From the NCBI RefSeq assembly GCF_009371885.1, contig NZ_QLZA01000010.1, forward strand, positions 97,338 to 161,337: 64,000 nucleotides of DNA, read 5' to 3'. Made by a program: the position numbers and the translations under genes. This document shows positions 26,196-35,408 of this stretch, piece after piece. This stretch comes from Bifidobacterium tibiigranuli. Its GTDB lineage: Bacteria; Actinomycetota; Actinomycetes; Actinomycetales; Bifidobacteriaceae. Numbering within the stretch: position 1 is the first letter of the stretch; every line of letters starts with the position of its first letter. Under the pieces are notes generated by a model. The model saw only the letters and a list, made by a program, of their open reading frames with translations, had not been told where the DNA came from and did no database searches.

Positions 26196-26561
26196 ATGGC
26201 AACGACAGCCCTGACCGCACAAGATTTCGAGCAGACCCTCACCAGCAATGAGCTGGTGCTCGTGGATTTCTGGGCCACCTGGTGCGGCCCCTGCAAGGCC
26301 TTCGGCCCGGTGTATGAGAAGGCCAGCGAGGCCAATCCGGACATCGTCTTCGCCAAGGTCGACATCGACCAGAACCAGGAGCTGGCCTCCGCTGCAGACA
26401 TCAAGGCGGTGCCGACCCTCATGATCGCCAAGAAGGGCCAGATCATCTTCAAGCAGGCCGGCGCGCTGCGCGGATCCGATCTGGACGACCTGATCGCGCA
26501 GGCCAAGAGCCTGGATCTGGACGCCGCCAAGGCGCAGTCCGAGGATGCCGTCAAGGCCTGA
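26196..26561 (+). CDS. trxA: Thioredoxin
   Basis: A 121-residue cytoplasmic thiol-disulfide oxidoreductase with the active site WCGPC (C30, C33) and the cis-Pro in AVPTLMI. GGAAGGAG precedes the ATG at 26196; a much longer upstream in-frame extension was rejected. The C-terminal 15 residues form an Ala/Lys/Asp-rich tail. It is monocistronic and divergent from the DUF4916 gene; the 275-nt gap between them holds both promoters. A second thioredoxin is encoded at 55904. Confidence 0.95.
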   Translation: MATTALTAQDFEQTLTSNELVLVDFWATWCGPCKAFGPVYEKASEANPDIVFAKVDIDQNQELASAADIKAVPTLMIAKKGQIIFKQAGALRGSDLDDLIAQAKSLDLDAAKAQSEDAVKA

Positions 26562-26771
26562 TTGGCTCGTCTGGCTGGGTGCGCATATTGCGCATATGCC
26601 AGCATTTTCCAAGGCTTTGCCGAAGACTTCCACACCTCTTCTTATGATGGTAGCCAGTGAATGCGTCTGAGGCGGCATGCCCTGCGGTGATGCTGTATAT
26701 TCAGTCGCGATTGCGCCGGGGTGCCGGCGGATGATGCAGCAGTAGGAATTATTGGTCGAACAAGGAGCATA

Positions 26772-27794
26772 ATGGCCAACCACCGTAAGGAAGTCACGAC
26801 ACTGAAGTCGCTCAGCAAACGGCAGTGGACCAAAATCGCAGCGGTTCTGGCTACGATGGGATTGCTCGCAGGCGCTGGTTTCGCCTCCCGCAGCTTCTAT
26901 GCCTCGCAGCACCCTGCCGTGCAGGTGACTTCATACTCGGCCACTGACTCCAATGCGCTGGAAGTCTCCCGTGGTGCCGATCGTGAGGACCTTCGCGGGG
27001 CCGATGCGAACACCTCCTATGTCACGGTGAAGATCAACGGCAAGTCGCGCGTGGTGCTGGGCACCAATTTCACTGATGTCAAGTCGGTGCTCGATGCCGG
27101 CGATATCACGCTCGAACCCAATGACAGCGTCGCCCCTGCGCTGAACAGCAAGGTCGACGAATCAACCGTCATCACCATCAATCGCGCCGGGGCCGATCTC
27201 GAGACCACAGACTCCCCCATAGCCTTCAACACCGTCAAGAAGGAAACCGCGGCGCTTCCCCAGGGGCAGGAAAAGGTAGAGACCGAAGGCCAGGCGGGCG
27301 TGATGGAAACCACCAGCATCGTCACCCGCACCGGCGATAAAGTGGTGTCATCCAACATCTTCGCCTCATTCGTCAAGACGGCTCCCACCGACAAGGTCAT
27401 CCTGGTCGGCACTGGTTCTACAGCATCCAATAACTCTGGAAGCGCTGGCAATCCCGGCAGCTCCGCATCGGCCAGCATCGGCACTACCGTTCCCGCCGGC
27501 GATATGCAGCAGTGGGCGCATGACTACATGCTGTCCAACGGCTACTCGGAATCCGATTTCAGCGCCACCGTCTACATCATCTCCCACGAATCCGGCTGGC
27601 GCGTCAACGCCATGAATCCGTCTGGCGCTTACGGTCTGCCGCAGGCGCTGCCCGGCAGCAAGATGAGCACCGAGGGCGAGGACTGGGCCACCAACTATCA
27701 GACCCAGCTCAAATGGTTCTGGCAGTATTGCGCAGGCCGCTACGGTTCCGTTCAAGGCGCCTACAGCTATTGGCTCGGCCACCACAACTACTGA
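26772..27794 (+). CDS. Rpf-like secreted cell-wall protein (DUF348/G5/transglycosylase-like)
   Basis: A 340-residue exported protein. A signal anchor (IAAVLATMGLLAGAGFAS) is followed by a DUF348 module (VTVKINGKSRVVLGTNFTDV), a G5 domain (around KKETAALPQGQEKVETEGQ), a Ser/Gly/Asn linker and a C-terminal transglycosylase-like domain with IISHESGWRVNAMNPSGAYGLPQ, where the Glu would be catalytic. Such proteins cleave peptidoglycan during growth or resuscitation. AAGGAG precedes the ATG at 26772. A strong terminator follows at 27848. The C-terminal part resembles the lysozyme-like domain in bifidobacterial homologues. Confidence 0.87.
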   Translation: MANHRKEVTTLKSLSKRQWTKIAAVLATMGLLAGAGFASRSFYASQHPAVQVTSYSATDSNALEVSRGADREDLRGADANTSYVTVKINGKSRVVLGTNFTDVKSVLDAGDITLEPNDSVAPALNSKVDESTVITINRAGADLETTDSPIAFNTVKKETAALPQGQEKVETEGQAGVMETTSIVTRTGDKVVSSNIFASFVKTAPTDKVILVGTGSTASNNSGSAGNPGSSASASIGTTVPAGDMQQWAHDYMLSNGYSESDFSATVYIISHESGWRVNAMNPSGAYGLPQALPGSKMSTEGEDWATNYQTQLKWFWQYCAGRYGSVQGAYSYWLGHHNY

Positions 27795-27847
27795 TAGATA
27801 ATTATTGATAGACAACTACTGACGGATTATAGTCATATATTTGAATA

Positions 27848-27894
27848 GACAGGTGCGGGGTGCTTGCAGGTCTTGCAGGCACCCCGCCCCTGTC
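27848..27894 (+). terminator. Rho-independent terminator after the Rpf-like gene
   Basis: GACAGG and CGGGGTGC pair with GCACCCCG and CCTGTC around a loop, followed by a T-rich run (TTTTCTTAC). The position, 54 nt after the stop, fits termination of the plus-strand gene. Confidence 0.85.
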
Positions 27895-27997
27895 TTTTCT
27901 TACTTTCGCACCCGTGTTATGTGCCTGATTCCCGCCGCGCCCAGTAGACTGGAAAGCGGTTTCCACAGGAGCGATAGGTATATACGGAAGGGCAATT

Positions 27998-28708
27998 ATG
28001 GCGAATGGAATTGCGATTGTGACCGGATGCGCGGCGGGCTTGGGCTATGAGCTCACGCGCCAGCTGATTGGCAAGGGCTGGCTGGTGTGCGGCGTCGATT
28101 TCAACGAAGCCGCCATGCGCAAACTCAACGCTGAGTTCGATGGCGAGTTCGATGCCGATCATTTCCACGGCTTCGTCGGCGATATCACCGATGAAGATTT
28201 TGCACAGCGGTCGTTAGCACAAATCAGCGCGCTCGGCCATGTGGATCTGCTGATCAACAACGCCGGCCAACCTTCGTTCAAGAAGCCGACCGATTACACG
28301 GCGTCCGATGTAGAGCGCTGTCTCAAAGGCCTTACCGGCATGATTCTGTGGTGCGTGCAGACGCTCAAAGCCTGCAATGAAACGGATCTCAAGATCGCGA
28401 ATGTGATGAGCACCGCCGCCACGCGCGGCAACGCGAACGAATCCGTGTACTGCGCCGCCAAATGGGGCGAGCGCGGCTACACCGAAAGCCTCAAAGCGGC
28501 GTACAAAGGCAGCAGCGTCAGCGTGGTCGGTGTCTACCCCGGCGGCATCGACACCGACTTCTACCGCGACAGCCACGATTATGTGCCGCTCGACAAGCAG
28601 CATTCCTTCATGCGCGCCGACGAGCTCGCCACGATAATCCTCACCAACCTCGTCAACGACCTCAATCTCACCGTCTCCGACATCCGCATCGACCGCAACC
28701 CGCGGTAA
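27998..28708 (+). CDS. SDR-family oxidoreductase
   Basis: A 236-residue classical short-chain dehydrogenase. The cofactor motif is TGCAAGLGYELTRQL, the NNAG motif is LINNAGQPS and the active site is YCAAKWG. GVDFNEAAM, with Asp after the second strand, suggests NAD(H) preference (inference). The substrate is unknown. GGAAGGG five bases before the ATG supports the start. It converges with the DEAD-box helicase gene; a perfect 10-bp-stem hairpin separates them. Confidence 0.87.
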   Translation: MANGIAIVTGCAAGLGYELTRQLIGKGWLVCGVDFNEAAMRKLNAEFDGEFDADHFHGFVGDITDEDFAQRSLAQISALGHVDLLINNAGQPSFKKPTDYTASDVERCLKGLTGMILWCVQTLKACNETDLKIANVMSTAATRGNANESVYCAAKWGERGYTESLKAAYKGSSVSVVGVYPGGIDTDFYRDSHDYVPLDKQHSFMRADELATIILTNLVNDLNLTVSDIRIDRNPR

Positions 28709-28744
28709 TGTGCGACTTACGCAACCGGTTCAGGGGTGCCACAC

Positions 28745-28780
28745 GTTGTCGGATACTGCGCAAAGGCAGCATCCGACAAC
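28745..28780. terminator. Bidirectional terminator between SDR and helicase genes
   Basis: GTTGTCGGAT (28745-28754) pairs perfectly with ATCCGACAAC (28771-28780), and CTGC/GCAG extend the stem inside. It lies between two convergent stops (28708 and 28794), so it can serve both. Flanking T-runs are weak. Confidence 0.75.
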
Positions 28781-28793
28781 AACCCGATACAGC

Positions 28794-30641
28794 TCAGCGA
28801 CCGCTGCGGAACGGGGCCGCGCCCTTGCCGCCACGGGAATGACGGAAGCCGGACGCCGTGCGCGAGGAACGGCCAGAGGCATTTCCTGCGCCGCTGTTAC
28901 CGCGCCGACCGGAGCCACCGCGACCGCTGTGGGTTGATCCACGACGGCCGCCTTGCTCGGATTCGAAGTAGTCACTATGACGCTCGCCACGGCGCTCATC
29001 ACGCCCATCGCGAGCATCGCGCCTGCGTCCTTCGCCACGCGAACCGCCTCTGTCTCCACGACCGTCGCTGTAATCGAAATCGTCGCGCCGCGAACCGCCG
29101 CGTCCTGTGTTGCCACCACGCCCTGTGTTGCCACCACGAGAATCACGAGAACCGCGAGAACCGTTGCCCGCATTGCGGTCCGAACCGCCACGAGCGCCGC
29201 CGCGGGAACCGCGATGCCGCCTGGCACCTGAACCATTGCCGGACCCAGACTGCGGCTGCACCGGTGCGCTCAGCTCCCAGTCCTTGACCAGCGGAGCATG
29301 CTCGCCGACCAAGTTCTCAAGCTCTGGCGAGGCGGGAGTCACTTCCAAGGAATGCACATGAATGCCAGCACGGCGCAGCATATCGCGCGCGTCGCGATGC
29401 TGCTCGGGGAGCACCAGCGTCACCACGTCGCCTGTCTCACCGGCGCGTGCGGTACGTCCGGAGCGGTGCAGGAAGGACTTGGGGTCCTCCGGCGGCTCGG
29501 TCTGCACGACCAGTTCCACATCGCTCACGTCGATGCCGCGCGCCGCCACATCGGTGGCGACCAGCACGCGCACCTCGCCGCTTGTGAACACCGCCAGATG
29601 GCGGTCACGCTGGTTCTGCGAAAGATTGCCCTGCAGGTCGACGGCTGGAATGCCCTCAGCGACGAGCTTCTTAGCCATTTTCTTGGCCTGATACTTGGTG
29701 CGAGTGAACAGAATGCGCTTGCCCATGCCGGATGCGAGAATGCGAATCACCTCATGCTTGTTGCCCTGCGAGACCGCGAATACGTGGTGCGTCATCGTGT
29801 CGACATGCGATTCGGCGGAATCCACGGAGTGAATCCGCGCATCAGTCAGGAAGCGCTTGACCAGCTTATCGACTCCGTGGTCGAGCGTGGCGGAGAACAG
29901 CATGTGCTGCCCGTCCGCATCGACCTGGCCCAGCAGGCGCGAAACCGCCGGCAGGAAGCCCATATCGGCCATCTCGTCGGCCTCGTCGAGCACGGTGATC
30001 TCCACCGAGTCCAGCGACAGCAGCCGCTGCTGCAGCAGGTCCTCAAGCCGGCCGGGGCAGGCTACGACGATGTCGGCGCCGTCGCGCAGCGCAGCGACCT
30101 GACGGTTCTGGTTGACGCCGCCGTAGATCGTCGTGGTCGTCATACGGTAAGCACGCGCCAGCGGAGCAATTACCTCATCGATCTGGTTGACCAGCTCGCG
30201 GGTCGGGGCAAGCACCAGCCCACGCGGGCGTGGCAGCATGGCCTGCGCCTTGGAGCGAGAATCGCCGTGCTCGCGCCAATGCTCGAAGCTGCGGATGGCG
30301 GCATCGCTGCCATTGTTCTGGCTAAGACGCGCGACCAGCGGTATTGCAAAGGCCAGGGTCTTGCCTGAGCCGGTCTGGCCTCGGCCCAGCAAATCGCGCC
30401 CTGCCAGCGAATCAGGAAGCGTATCGACCTGAATCGGGAAGGCGGTGGTTTTGCCGTCGAGGGCGAGCACATGCACCAAGGGCTCGGGCACGCCGAGTTC
30501 AGCGAAGGTCACATCGCGGTCGCCGAACAAGGAGCTGGACTCAGCGCCCTCATCAAGCTCGGACACACCGGTATTGCGAGCATCGGCATCGGAGTAAGTA
30601 TTGGAAATATTGGAATCGGAAACAGAATGAAGTTTCGGCAC
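28794..30641 (-). CDS. DEAD-box RNA helicase with RGG-rich tail
   Basis: A 615-residue ATP-dependent RNA helicase. A Q-motif region (TTAFPIQVDTLPDSLAG), motif I GQTGSGKT, Ia PTRELVNQ, II DEAD, III SAT, V TDVAARGID and VI HRSGRTARAG are all present. After the helicase core, about 150 residues are Gly/Arg/Ser/Asp-rich (SRGGARGGSDRNAGNGSRG), an RNA-binding tail typical of ribosome-assembly or cold-shock helicases. The start is a GTG 5 nt after AAAGG. The first 35 residues are Ser/Asp/Asn-rich. Confidence 0.94.
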   Translation of the reverse strand: MPKLHSVSDSNISNTYSDADARNTGVSELDEGAESSSLFGDRDVTFAELGVPEPLVHVLALDGKTTAFPIQVDTLPDSLAGRDLLGRGQTGSGKTLAFAIPLVARLSQNNGSDAAIRSFEHWREHGDSRSKAQAMLPRPRGLVLAPTRELVNQIDEVIAPLARAYRMTTTTIYGGVNQNRQVAALRDGADIVVACPGRLEDLLQQRLLSLDSVEITVLDEADEMADMGFLPAVSRLLGQVDADGQHMLFSATLDHGVDKLVKRFLTDARIHSVDSAESHVDTMTHHVFAVSQGNKHEVIRILASGMGKRILFTRTKYQAKKMAKKLVAEGIPAVDLQGNLSQNQRDRHLAVFTSGEVRVLVATDVAARGIDVSDVELVVQTEPPEDPKSFLHRSGRTARAGETGDVVTLVLPEQHRDARDMLRRAGIHVHSLEVTPASPELENLVGEHAPLVKDWELSAPVQPQSGSGNGSGARRHRGSRGGARGGSDRNAGNGSRGSRDSRGGNTGRGGNTGRGGSRRDDFDYSDGRGDRGGSRGEGRRRDARDGRDERRGERHSDYFESEQGGRRGSTHSGRGGSGRRGNSGAGNASGRSSRTASGFRHSRGGKGAAPFRSGR

Positions 30642-30852
30642 AACAGCCTTTCACACACTACGCACATGACAATTGCATATCATGGCATTTACATACAGCT
30701 ACATAATTGAAGCCGTCTCTCACGCGCCCCGGGCATCAAGCCCGCGCGGCGACTTCCCACAGGTAACTCACTATATCAACACGGCCCGTCATCGGCTATA
30801 TCGCGCGATAAACCAGATAAACTATACGTAGGAAACCACTGCGGAGCATCTC

Positions 30853-31269
30853 TCACGCATCCTGCAGATCCTTGCGATAGCGCGCCTCCAAGCCGTCGCG
30901 CAGGATTTGCGAATAGTTCATATGCTGTTCTTCGCCGTAGGTGTCGAGCCATGCCGGGATGGTGACGTTCTTGCGCACGGCTTTCTTGCCGTATTTCTGC
31001 GCATAGGCGTCCATGTCGAGCACGACGAGGCTCACGATGCCATTCGGTTCCTCTGGTTTTACGCTTTCGACATCACTAGCCTTCGGAGCCGGCTTTCCTG
31101 CTTCCAATTCGCTCAGCACCCAGCCACTTGCCGCGTCTTCGGCCATGTAGAGCGCCTCGGCGAGCGTGTCGCCTCCGGTGACGAGTCCGGGCATATCAGG
31201 GCACTCAACGACGTATCCACCGTTGTGATCTTCATATGGAGTGAGCACAATAGGATAAGCGAGCTTCAT
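30853..31269 (-). CDS. hicB: HicB-family antitoxin
   Basis: A 138-residue antitoxin. The N-terminal partially degraded RNase H-like domain is recognisable in PIVLTPYEDHNGGYVVECPDM and TGGDTLAEALYMAEDAAS. The C-terminal region NVTIPAWLDTYGEEQHMNYS looks like a ribbon-helix-helix DNA-binding domain, so it likely represses its own operon. Its ATG overlaps the hicA stop by 4 nt. Gene order hicA then hicB is the usual one. A 67-codon upstream extension of the frame lies over hicA and was rejected. Confidence 0.92.
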   Translation of the reverse strand: MKLAYPIVLTPYEDHNGGYVVECPDMPGLVTGGDTLAEALYMAEDAASGWVLSELEAGKPAPKASDVESVKPEEPNGIVSLVVLDMDAYAQKYGKKAVRKNVTIPAWLDTYGEEQHMNYSQILRDGLEARYRKDLQDA

Positions 31270-31463
31270 TTGACTTTCCTTTCCTTGATTCCGGCCTGTT
31301 TCCAAATCGATCGCACGATATTCGGATTGACATCCCCCGGATGGTCGGGAACCGTTACTTTCCCTACCTTTATGGGATGCACATATTGGCAATGGCTGCC
31401 CTTTTGCGTTACGAGGTACCACCCGTCCGCAAGCAGCCGCCTCTCTATCTCTTTGAATCTCAT
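31266..31463 (-). CDS. hicA: HicA-family mRNA interferase toxin
   Basis: A 65-residue dsRBD-fold RNase. The pattern KEIERRLLADGWYLVTQKGSH contains the catalytic His in GSHCQYVHP, and VTVPDHPGDVNPNIVRSIWKQAG is the usual HicA C-terminal half. It cleaves mRNA in the ribosome or free until bound by HicB. TATAGT ends seven bases before the ATG at 31463 and there is no ribosome-binding site, suggesting a leaderless toxin mRNA. It is divergent from the glutathione peroxidase gene. Confidence 0.92.
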   Translation of the reverse strand: MRFKEIERRLLADGWYLVTQKGSHCQYVHPIKVGKVTVPDHPGDVNPNIVRSIWKQAGIKERKVK

Positions 31464-31485
31464 TATGCAACTATACACATTATGC
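31461..31485 (-). promoter_or_regulatory. hicAB promoter with GCATAATG direct repeats
   Basis: On the minus strand GCATAATG occurs at 31485-31478 and again at 31468-31461, 17 nt apart, flanking the -10 hexamer TATAGT. The second copy includes the hicA start codon. Direct repeats bracketing the promoter are a plausible HicB operator; this is inferred from position only. Confidence 0.45.
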
Positions 31486-31627
31486 GCATTCTTTACCACA
31501 GAGACTTGCCGAATTCTGCCTACTGCCAAAATACTCGGCTCCCGCTCGACCAATCGCAAGCTCGCTTCGATACAGTGATAAGTGATATATGACCAGATAC
31601 TCGCACAACGAATACGAAGGAGTTCGG

Positions 31628-32194
31628 ATGACGCAAGATGCACAAGCCGCAGCGGCTATTCCTGAAACCGGCAAGCCCGCAGCGCAAACGGCAAACCCAG
31701 CACAAACGACAGCCGCCGCAACCACTATCTACGATTTCACCGTCACCGCGCAGGACGGCAGCAGCATATCGCTGGCCGACTACCGTGGCAAAGTGCTGCT
31801 CGTCGTCAACACGGCGACCGGCTGCGGATTCACGCCGCAGTACGAAGGCCTTGAGGCGCTGTATAAGAAATATCAGGATCAGGGCTTCGCAATACTCGAT
31901 TTTCCTTGCAACCAGTTCGCAGGCCAGGCTCCCGGCACCGACGAGGAAATCCATGAGTTCTGCGTGGGACGCTTCGCGATGACCTTTCCGCAGTTCTCGA
32001 AGATCAACGTCAACGGCAAGGACGCCGACCCGCTGTACGTCTGGCTCAAATCGCAGCAGGGCGGCGTGGGCGGCAGCCGCATCAAGTGGAACTTCACCAA
32101 GTTCCTCATCGACCGCGAAGGCCATGCCGTAGCCCGCTTCGCCTCCAAGACCACGCCCGAGGAGCTGGATGGCAAGGTGGCCGCGCTGTTGTAA
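31628..32194 (+). CDS. Glutathione peroxidase-family thiol peroxidase
   Basis: A 188-residue Cys-type GPx homologue. The peroxidatic Cys is C66 in NTATGCGFTPQY; the Gln of FPCNQFAGQ and the Trp of KWNFTKFLID complete the active site. Bacterial Cys-GPx enzymes usually use thioredoxin rather than glutathione, which fits the two thioredoxins in this window. The C-terminal half has normal length; the first 32 residues (Ala/Thr/Pro/Gln-rich) are extra and low in complexity. AAGGAG five bases before the ATG sets the start. It is divergent from hicA. Confidence 0.92.
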   Translation: MTQDAQAAAAIPETGKPAAQTANPAQTTAAATTIYDFTVTAQDGSSISLADYRGKVLLVVNTATGCGFTPQYEGLEALYKKYQDQGFAILDFPCNQFAGQAPGTDEEIHEFCVGRFAMTFPQFSKINVNGKDADPLYVWLKSQQGGVGGSRIKWNFTKFLIDREGHAVARFASKTTPEELDGKVAALL

Positions 32195-32371
32195 GGCCCA
32201 GCCCCGCCCGGTTGCGAGTGCCGCACCGTGCATCAGTCGTGGCAGGCAGCTCCCCAGTCGTGGCAGGCAGCGCCCCTTGTTGCGCCGTTTTGCTACCCTT
32301 GGACGCATATGGTGGGTTGATACGAACTCTTACATTTCATTGCACTAGATTCAAGAAGGATAGGATGCAGC

Positions 32372-34048
32372 TTGGCTGAATTTGTATTTCAGATGATCAA
32401 CGCGCGCAAGGCATACGGCGACCGCGTGATTCTCGACAACGTGACCCTGAACTTTCTGCCCGGGGCCAAAATTGGCGTAGTCGGGCCCAACGGCATGGGC
32501 AAGTCGACGCTGCTCAAGATCATGGCCGGGCTCGAAACCGTGTCGAACGGCGAAGCCTACGTCACGCCCGGATATTCGGTCGGCATCCTGCAGCAGGAGC
32601 CGCCGCTGGATGACACGAAAACCGTCGGCGAGAACATCAAGACGGCCTTCGGCGGCATCTACGACAAGGTCACGCGCTTCAACAAGATCGGCGAGGAGAT
32701 GGGCGACCCGGACGCCGACTTCGATGCGCTGATGGAGGAAATGGGCACACTGCAGACCGAGATCGACGCGGCCAACGGCTGGGATCTCGACTCGCAGCTT
32801 GAGCAGGCGATGGACGCGCTGCAATGCCCCGACCCGGATACCCCGGTCATCCAATGCTCGGGCGGCGAGCGCCGTCGCGTGGCGCTGTGCAAACTGCTGC
32901 TCGAAGCGCCCGACCTGCTGCTGCTCGACGAGCCTACCAACCACTTGGATGCCGAGTCGATCCTGTGGCTCGAACAGTTCCTGCACCAGTACCAGGGCGC
33001 CGTCATCGCCGTCACCCACGACCGGTACTTCATGGACAATGTGGCCGAGTGGATCTGCGAGGTCGACCGCGGCCAGCTCTACCCCTACAAGGGCAACTAC
33101 TCCACGTACTTGGAGACCAAGGCTAAGCGTATGGAGATTCAGGGCGCGAAGGACGCCAAGATGGCCAGGCGGCTCAAGAACGAGCTCGACTGGGTGCGCA
33201 GCTCCCCCAAGGCGCGCCAGGCCAAGAACAAAGCCCGCCTGGAACGCTACGACCAGATGGAGAACGAGGCGAGGAATTCCAAGAAGCTCGACTTCTCCGA
33301 GATTCAGATTCCGCCGGGGCCGCGTCTGGGCTCGCAGGTGCTCGAGGCCGAGCATATCCACAAGGCCTTCGGCGAGCGCGTGCTCATCGACGACCTGTCG
33401 TTCACGCTGCCGCGCAACGGCATCGTCGGCGTCATCGGCCCGAACGGCGTGGGCAAGTCCACCCTGTTCAAGACGATCGTCGGCCTTGAGCCAATCACTT
33501 CGGGCGAGCTGACCGTGGGCGACACGGTCAAGATATCCTACGTCGACCAGAACCGCGAAGGCCTCGACCCGAACAAGAACCTGTGGGAGGCGGTCTCCGA
33601 CGGGCTTGACTTCATCGAGGTCGCCGGTGTCGAAGTGCCTACGCGCGCCTATGTGGCGAGCTTCGGCTTCAAGGGCTCCGATCAGCAGAAGATGACCGGC
33701 GTGCTCTCCGGCGGCGAACGCAACCGGCTCAATCTCGCGCTGACCCTGAAGCAGGGCGGCAATCTGCTGCTGCTTGATGAGCCGACCAATGACTTGGACG
33801 TGGAAACCTTGGAATCCTTGGAGAACGCGCTTATCGAGTTCCCCGGCTGCGCCGTGGTCATCTCCCACGACCGTTGGTTCCTCGACCGCATCGCCACGCA
33901 TATCCTCGCGTGGGAGGGTGACGATGAGCACCCAGCGAACTGGTATTGGTTCGAAGGCAACTTCCAGGCCTACCAGGAGAACAAGGTCGCCCGGCTCGGC
34001 GAGGAGGCCTCGCGCCCCCACCGCCTGCACCGCAAGCTCACACGATAG
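32372..34048 (+). CDS. ettA: ABC-F protein, energy-dependent translational throttle EttA
   Basis: A 558-residue soluble twin-ABC ATPase. The first cassette has Walker A GPNGMGKST, signature CSGGERRRVALC and Walker B DLLLLDEPTNHLD. The interdomain linker is ELDWVRSSPKARQAKNKARL. The second cassette has GPNGVGKST, LSGGERNRLNLA and NLLLLDEPTNDLD. The arm sequence and C-terminal WYWFEGNFQAYQENK match EttA, which binds the ribosomal E site and gates elongation by ATP/ADP ratio. The start is TTG (TTGGCTGAATTTG) with an AGGATAGGA leader; no ATG fits the conserved N-terminus. Confidence 0.95.
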   Translation: MAEFVFQMINARKAYGDRVILDNVTLNFLPGAKIGVVGPNGMGKSTLLKIMAGLETVSNGEAYVTPGYSVGILQQEPPLDDTKTVGENIKTAFGGIYDKVTRFNKIGEEMGDPDADFDALMEEMGTLQTEIDAANGWDLDSQLEQAMDALQCPDPDTPVIQCSGGERRRVALCKLLLEAPDLLLLDEPTNHLDAESILWLEQFLHQYQGAVIAVTHDRYFMDNVAEWICEVDRGQLYPYKGNYSTYLETKAKRMEIQGAKDAKMARRLKNELDWVRSSPKARQAKNKARLERYDQMENEARNSKKLDFSEIQIPPGPRLGSQVLEAEHIHKAFGERVLIDDLSFTLPRNGIVGVIGPNGVGKSTLFKTIVGLEPITSGELTVGDTVKISYVDQNREGLDPNKNLWEAVSDGLDFIEVAGVEVPTRAYVASFGFKGSDQQKMTGVLSGGERNRLNLALTLKQGGNLLLLDEPTNDLDVETLESLENALIEFPGCAVVISHDRWFLDRIATHILAWEGDDEHPANWYWFEGNFQAYQENKVARLGEEASRPHRLHRKLTR

Positions 34049-34074
34049 TTCGCGTCAGTTTGACAGCCATTCGA

Positions 34075-34113
34075 GGGGCCGTCTGATTCCATATCCATAG
34101 AGTCAGACGGCCC
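34075..34113 (+). terminator. Rho-independent terminator of ettA
   Basis: GGGCCGTCTGA pairs with TCAGACGGCCC around a 16-nt loop and is followed by TTCTCTAT, 27 nt after the ettA stop. It is a strong stem on the plus strand. Confidence 0.88.
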
Positions 34114-34451
34114 TTCTCTATAAGTCCGCTTGCTGGCCACACCGAACAACCACATTCGAGCATCGTAAACAGGCATTTCGTTTCCCGGACGTGTTATGAA
34201 CTCTGCAACCAAGTCTCTCAACTATCGGTTATGCGATTCCAAGAGAGATACAGGCGACACCTATACCACGAGTTTCATCGGAAATCCTTAACACGCGCCG
34301 ATTGTACATACGCCCGTTACACAATGTCGGACGCGATTTTACCTGCGCCGGATAGTCTGAGGCAATGATCCATACGACGGGCGTAGGGCGGGAGCCCCGG
34401 CGGAGGTTGGTATAGGATATGTCATTGAACGATCAAAGTAGAGGACTTGGT
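34114..34451. other. Intergenic region between ettA and tesB
   Basis: About 340 nt without a supportable gene or RNA. It ends in the tesB leader, where GGAGG and AGAGGA precede two possible starts. No repeat or riboswitch-like structure was recognised. Confidence 0.5.
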
Positions 34452-35372
34452 ATGGCACAGACGACACAGGAAGCGAGAGTCACTCCATTGGAGCACTTGG
34501 TGAAAGTTCTGCGATTGGGCGAACCTTCGCAGTATCGGGGCCATACCTATATCAACGGCGAGAGCCTGTACTTCCCTACCGGCCAGGTGTACGGCGGGCA
34601 GGTCATCGCGCAGTCGCTGATCGCCGCATCCAAGACGGTCGCTCCATCGCGCCTGCCGCATTCGATTCATGGCTATTTCATCAGTCCGGGCGACATCCGC
34701 CAGGATCTGCTCTTCGATGTCGAGTCGCTGCGCGATGGGCGCTCGTTCTCGGCGCGTCGGGTGAATGTGACCCAATCGCAGGGCGCGATTCTCACCGCCA
34801 TCGCCAGCTTCCAGCAGCAGGGCCAGTCGGGCGTGGAGTTCGCCGACCCGATGCCGCAGGACATCCCCGGGCCGGACGAGCTGACCAGCGCGAAAGAGCT
34901 GATGATGCCGTACGCCAAGCAGTCCCCCTTCGCGAATTACTATGTCGAGAAGTCGCCCTTCGACATCCGCCACATCACGCAGACCATTATGCTCAAGGCC
35001 GACGAGCACAGCGCCGAGCACGACTCGGGCAAGCAGATGGTATGGATGAAGGTCGATGGCACGGTCGATGTGCCGCAGATCTTCCACCGTGCGATGCTGG
35101 CGCTGGGCTGCGATCAGGTGATGATGGAGCCGGTGCTGCGCCGCGCGGGCCTGAGCGTGTCGACGCCGGGCATAACCTACGCGTCCATCGACCACTCGAT
35201 GTGGTGGTACCGCGACATCAACATCAACAACTGGCACCTCTACGTGCAGGACACCCCCACCGCCGCGCACGGCCGCGGCCTAGGCAACGCCAAGGTCTAC
35301 ACGCAGGACGGCGAGCTGGTGGCCGTCATGTCGCAGGAAGCCATGATTCGCGTACCTTCAGCGAAAGCGTAA
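34452..35372 (+). CDS. tesB: Acyl-CoA thioesterase II
   Basis: A 306-residue double-hotdog thioesterase hydrolysing acyl-CoA to free acid and CoA. Typical TesB stretches are FPTGQVYGGQVIAQSLIAAS, HSIHGYFISPGD, YEVESLRDGRSF-like DVESLRDGRSFSARRV and the C-terminal ASIDHSMWWYRDIN with the catalytic Asp. The ATG at 34452 has GAGG seven bases upstream; an ATG at 34419 is the alternative. Bifidobacteria lack beta-oxidation, so the substrate is probably an acyl-CoA from membrane turnover (inference). Confidence 0.92.
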   Translation: MAQTTQEARVTPLEHLVKVLRLGEPSQYRGHTYINGESLYFPTGQVYGGQVIAQSLIAASKTVAPSRLPHSIHGYFISPGDIRQDLLFDVESLRDGRSFSARRVNVTQSQGAILTAIASFQQQGQSGVEFADPMPQDIPGPDELTSAKELMMPYAKQSPFANYYVEKSPFDIRHITQTIMLKADEHSAEHDSGKQMVWMKVDGTVDVPQIFHRAMLALGCDQVMMEPVLRRAGLSVSTPGITYASIDHSMWWYRDININNWHLYVQDTPTAAHGRGLGNAKVYTQDGELVAVMSQEAMIRVPSAKA

Positions 35373-35408
35373 CTGGCGTCACCGGTACAATCTCCTGCCG
35401 CCTCGCCC

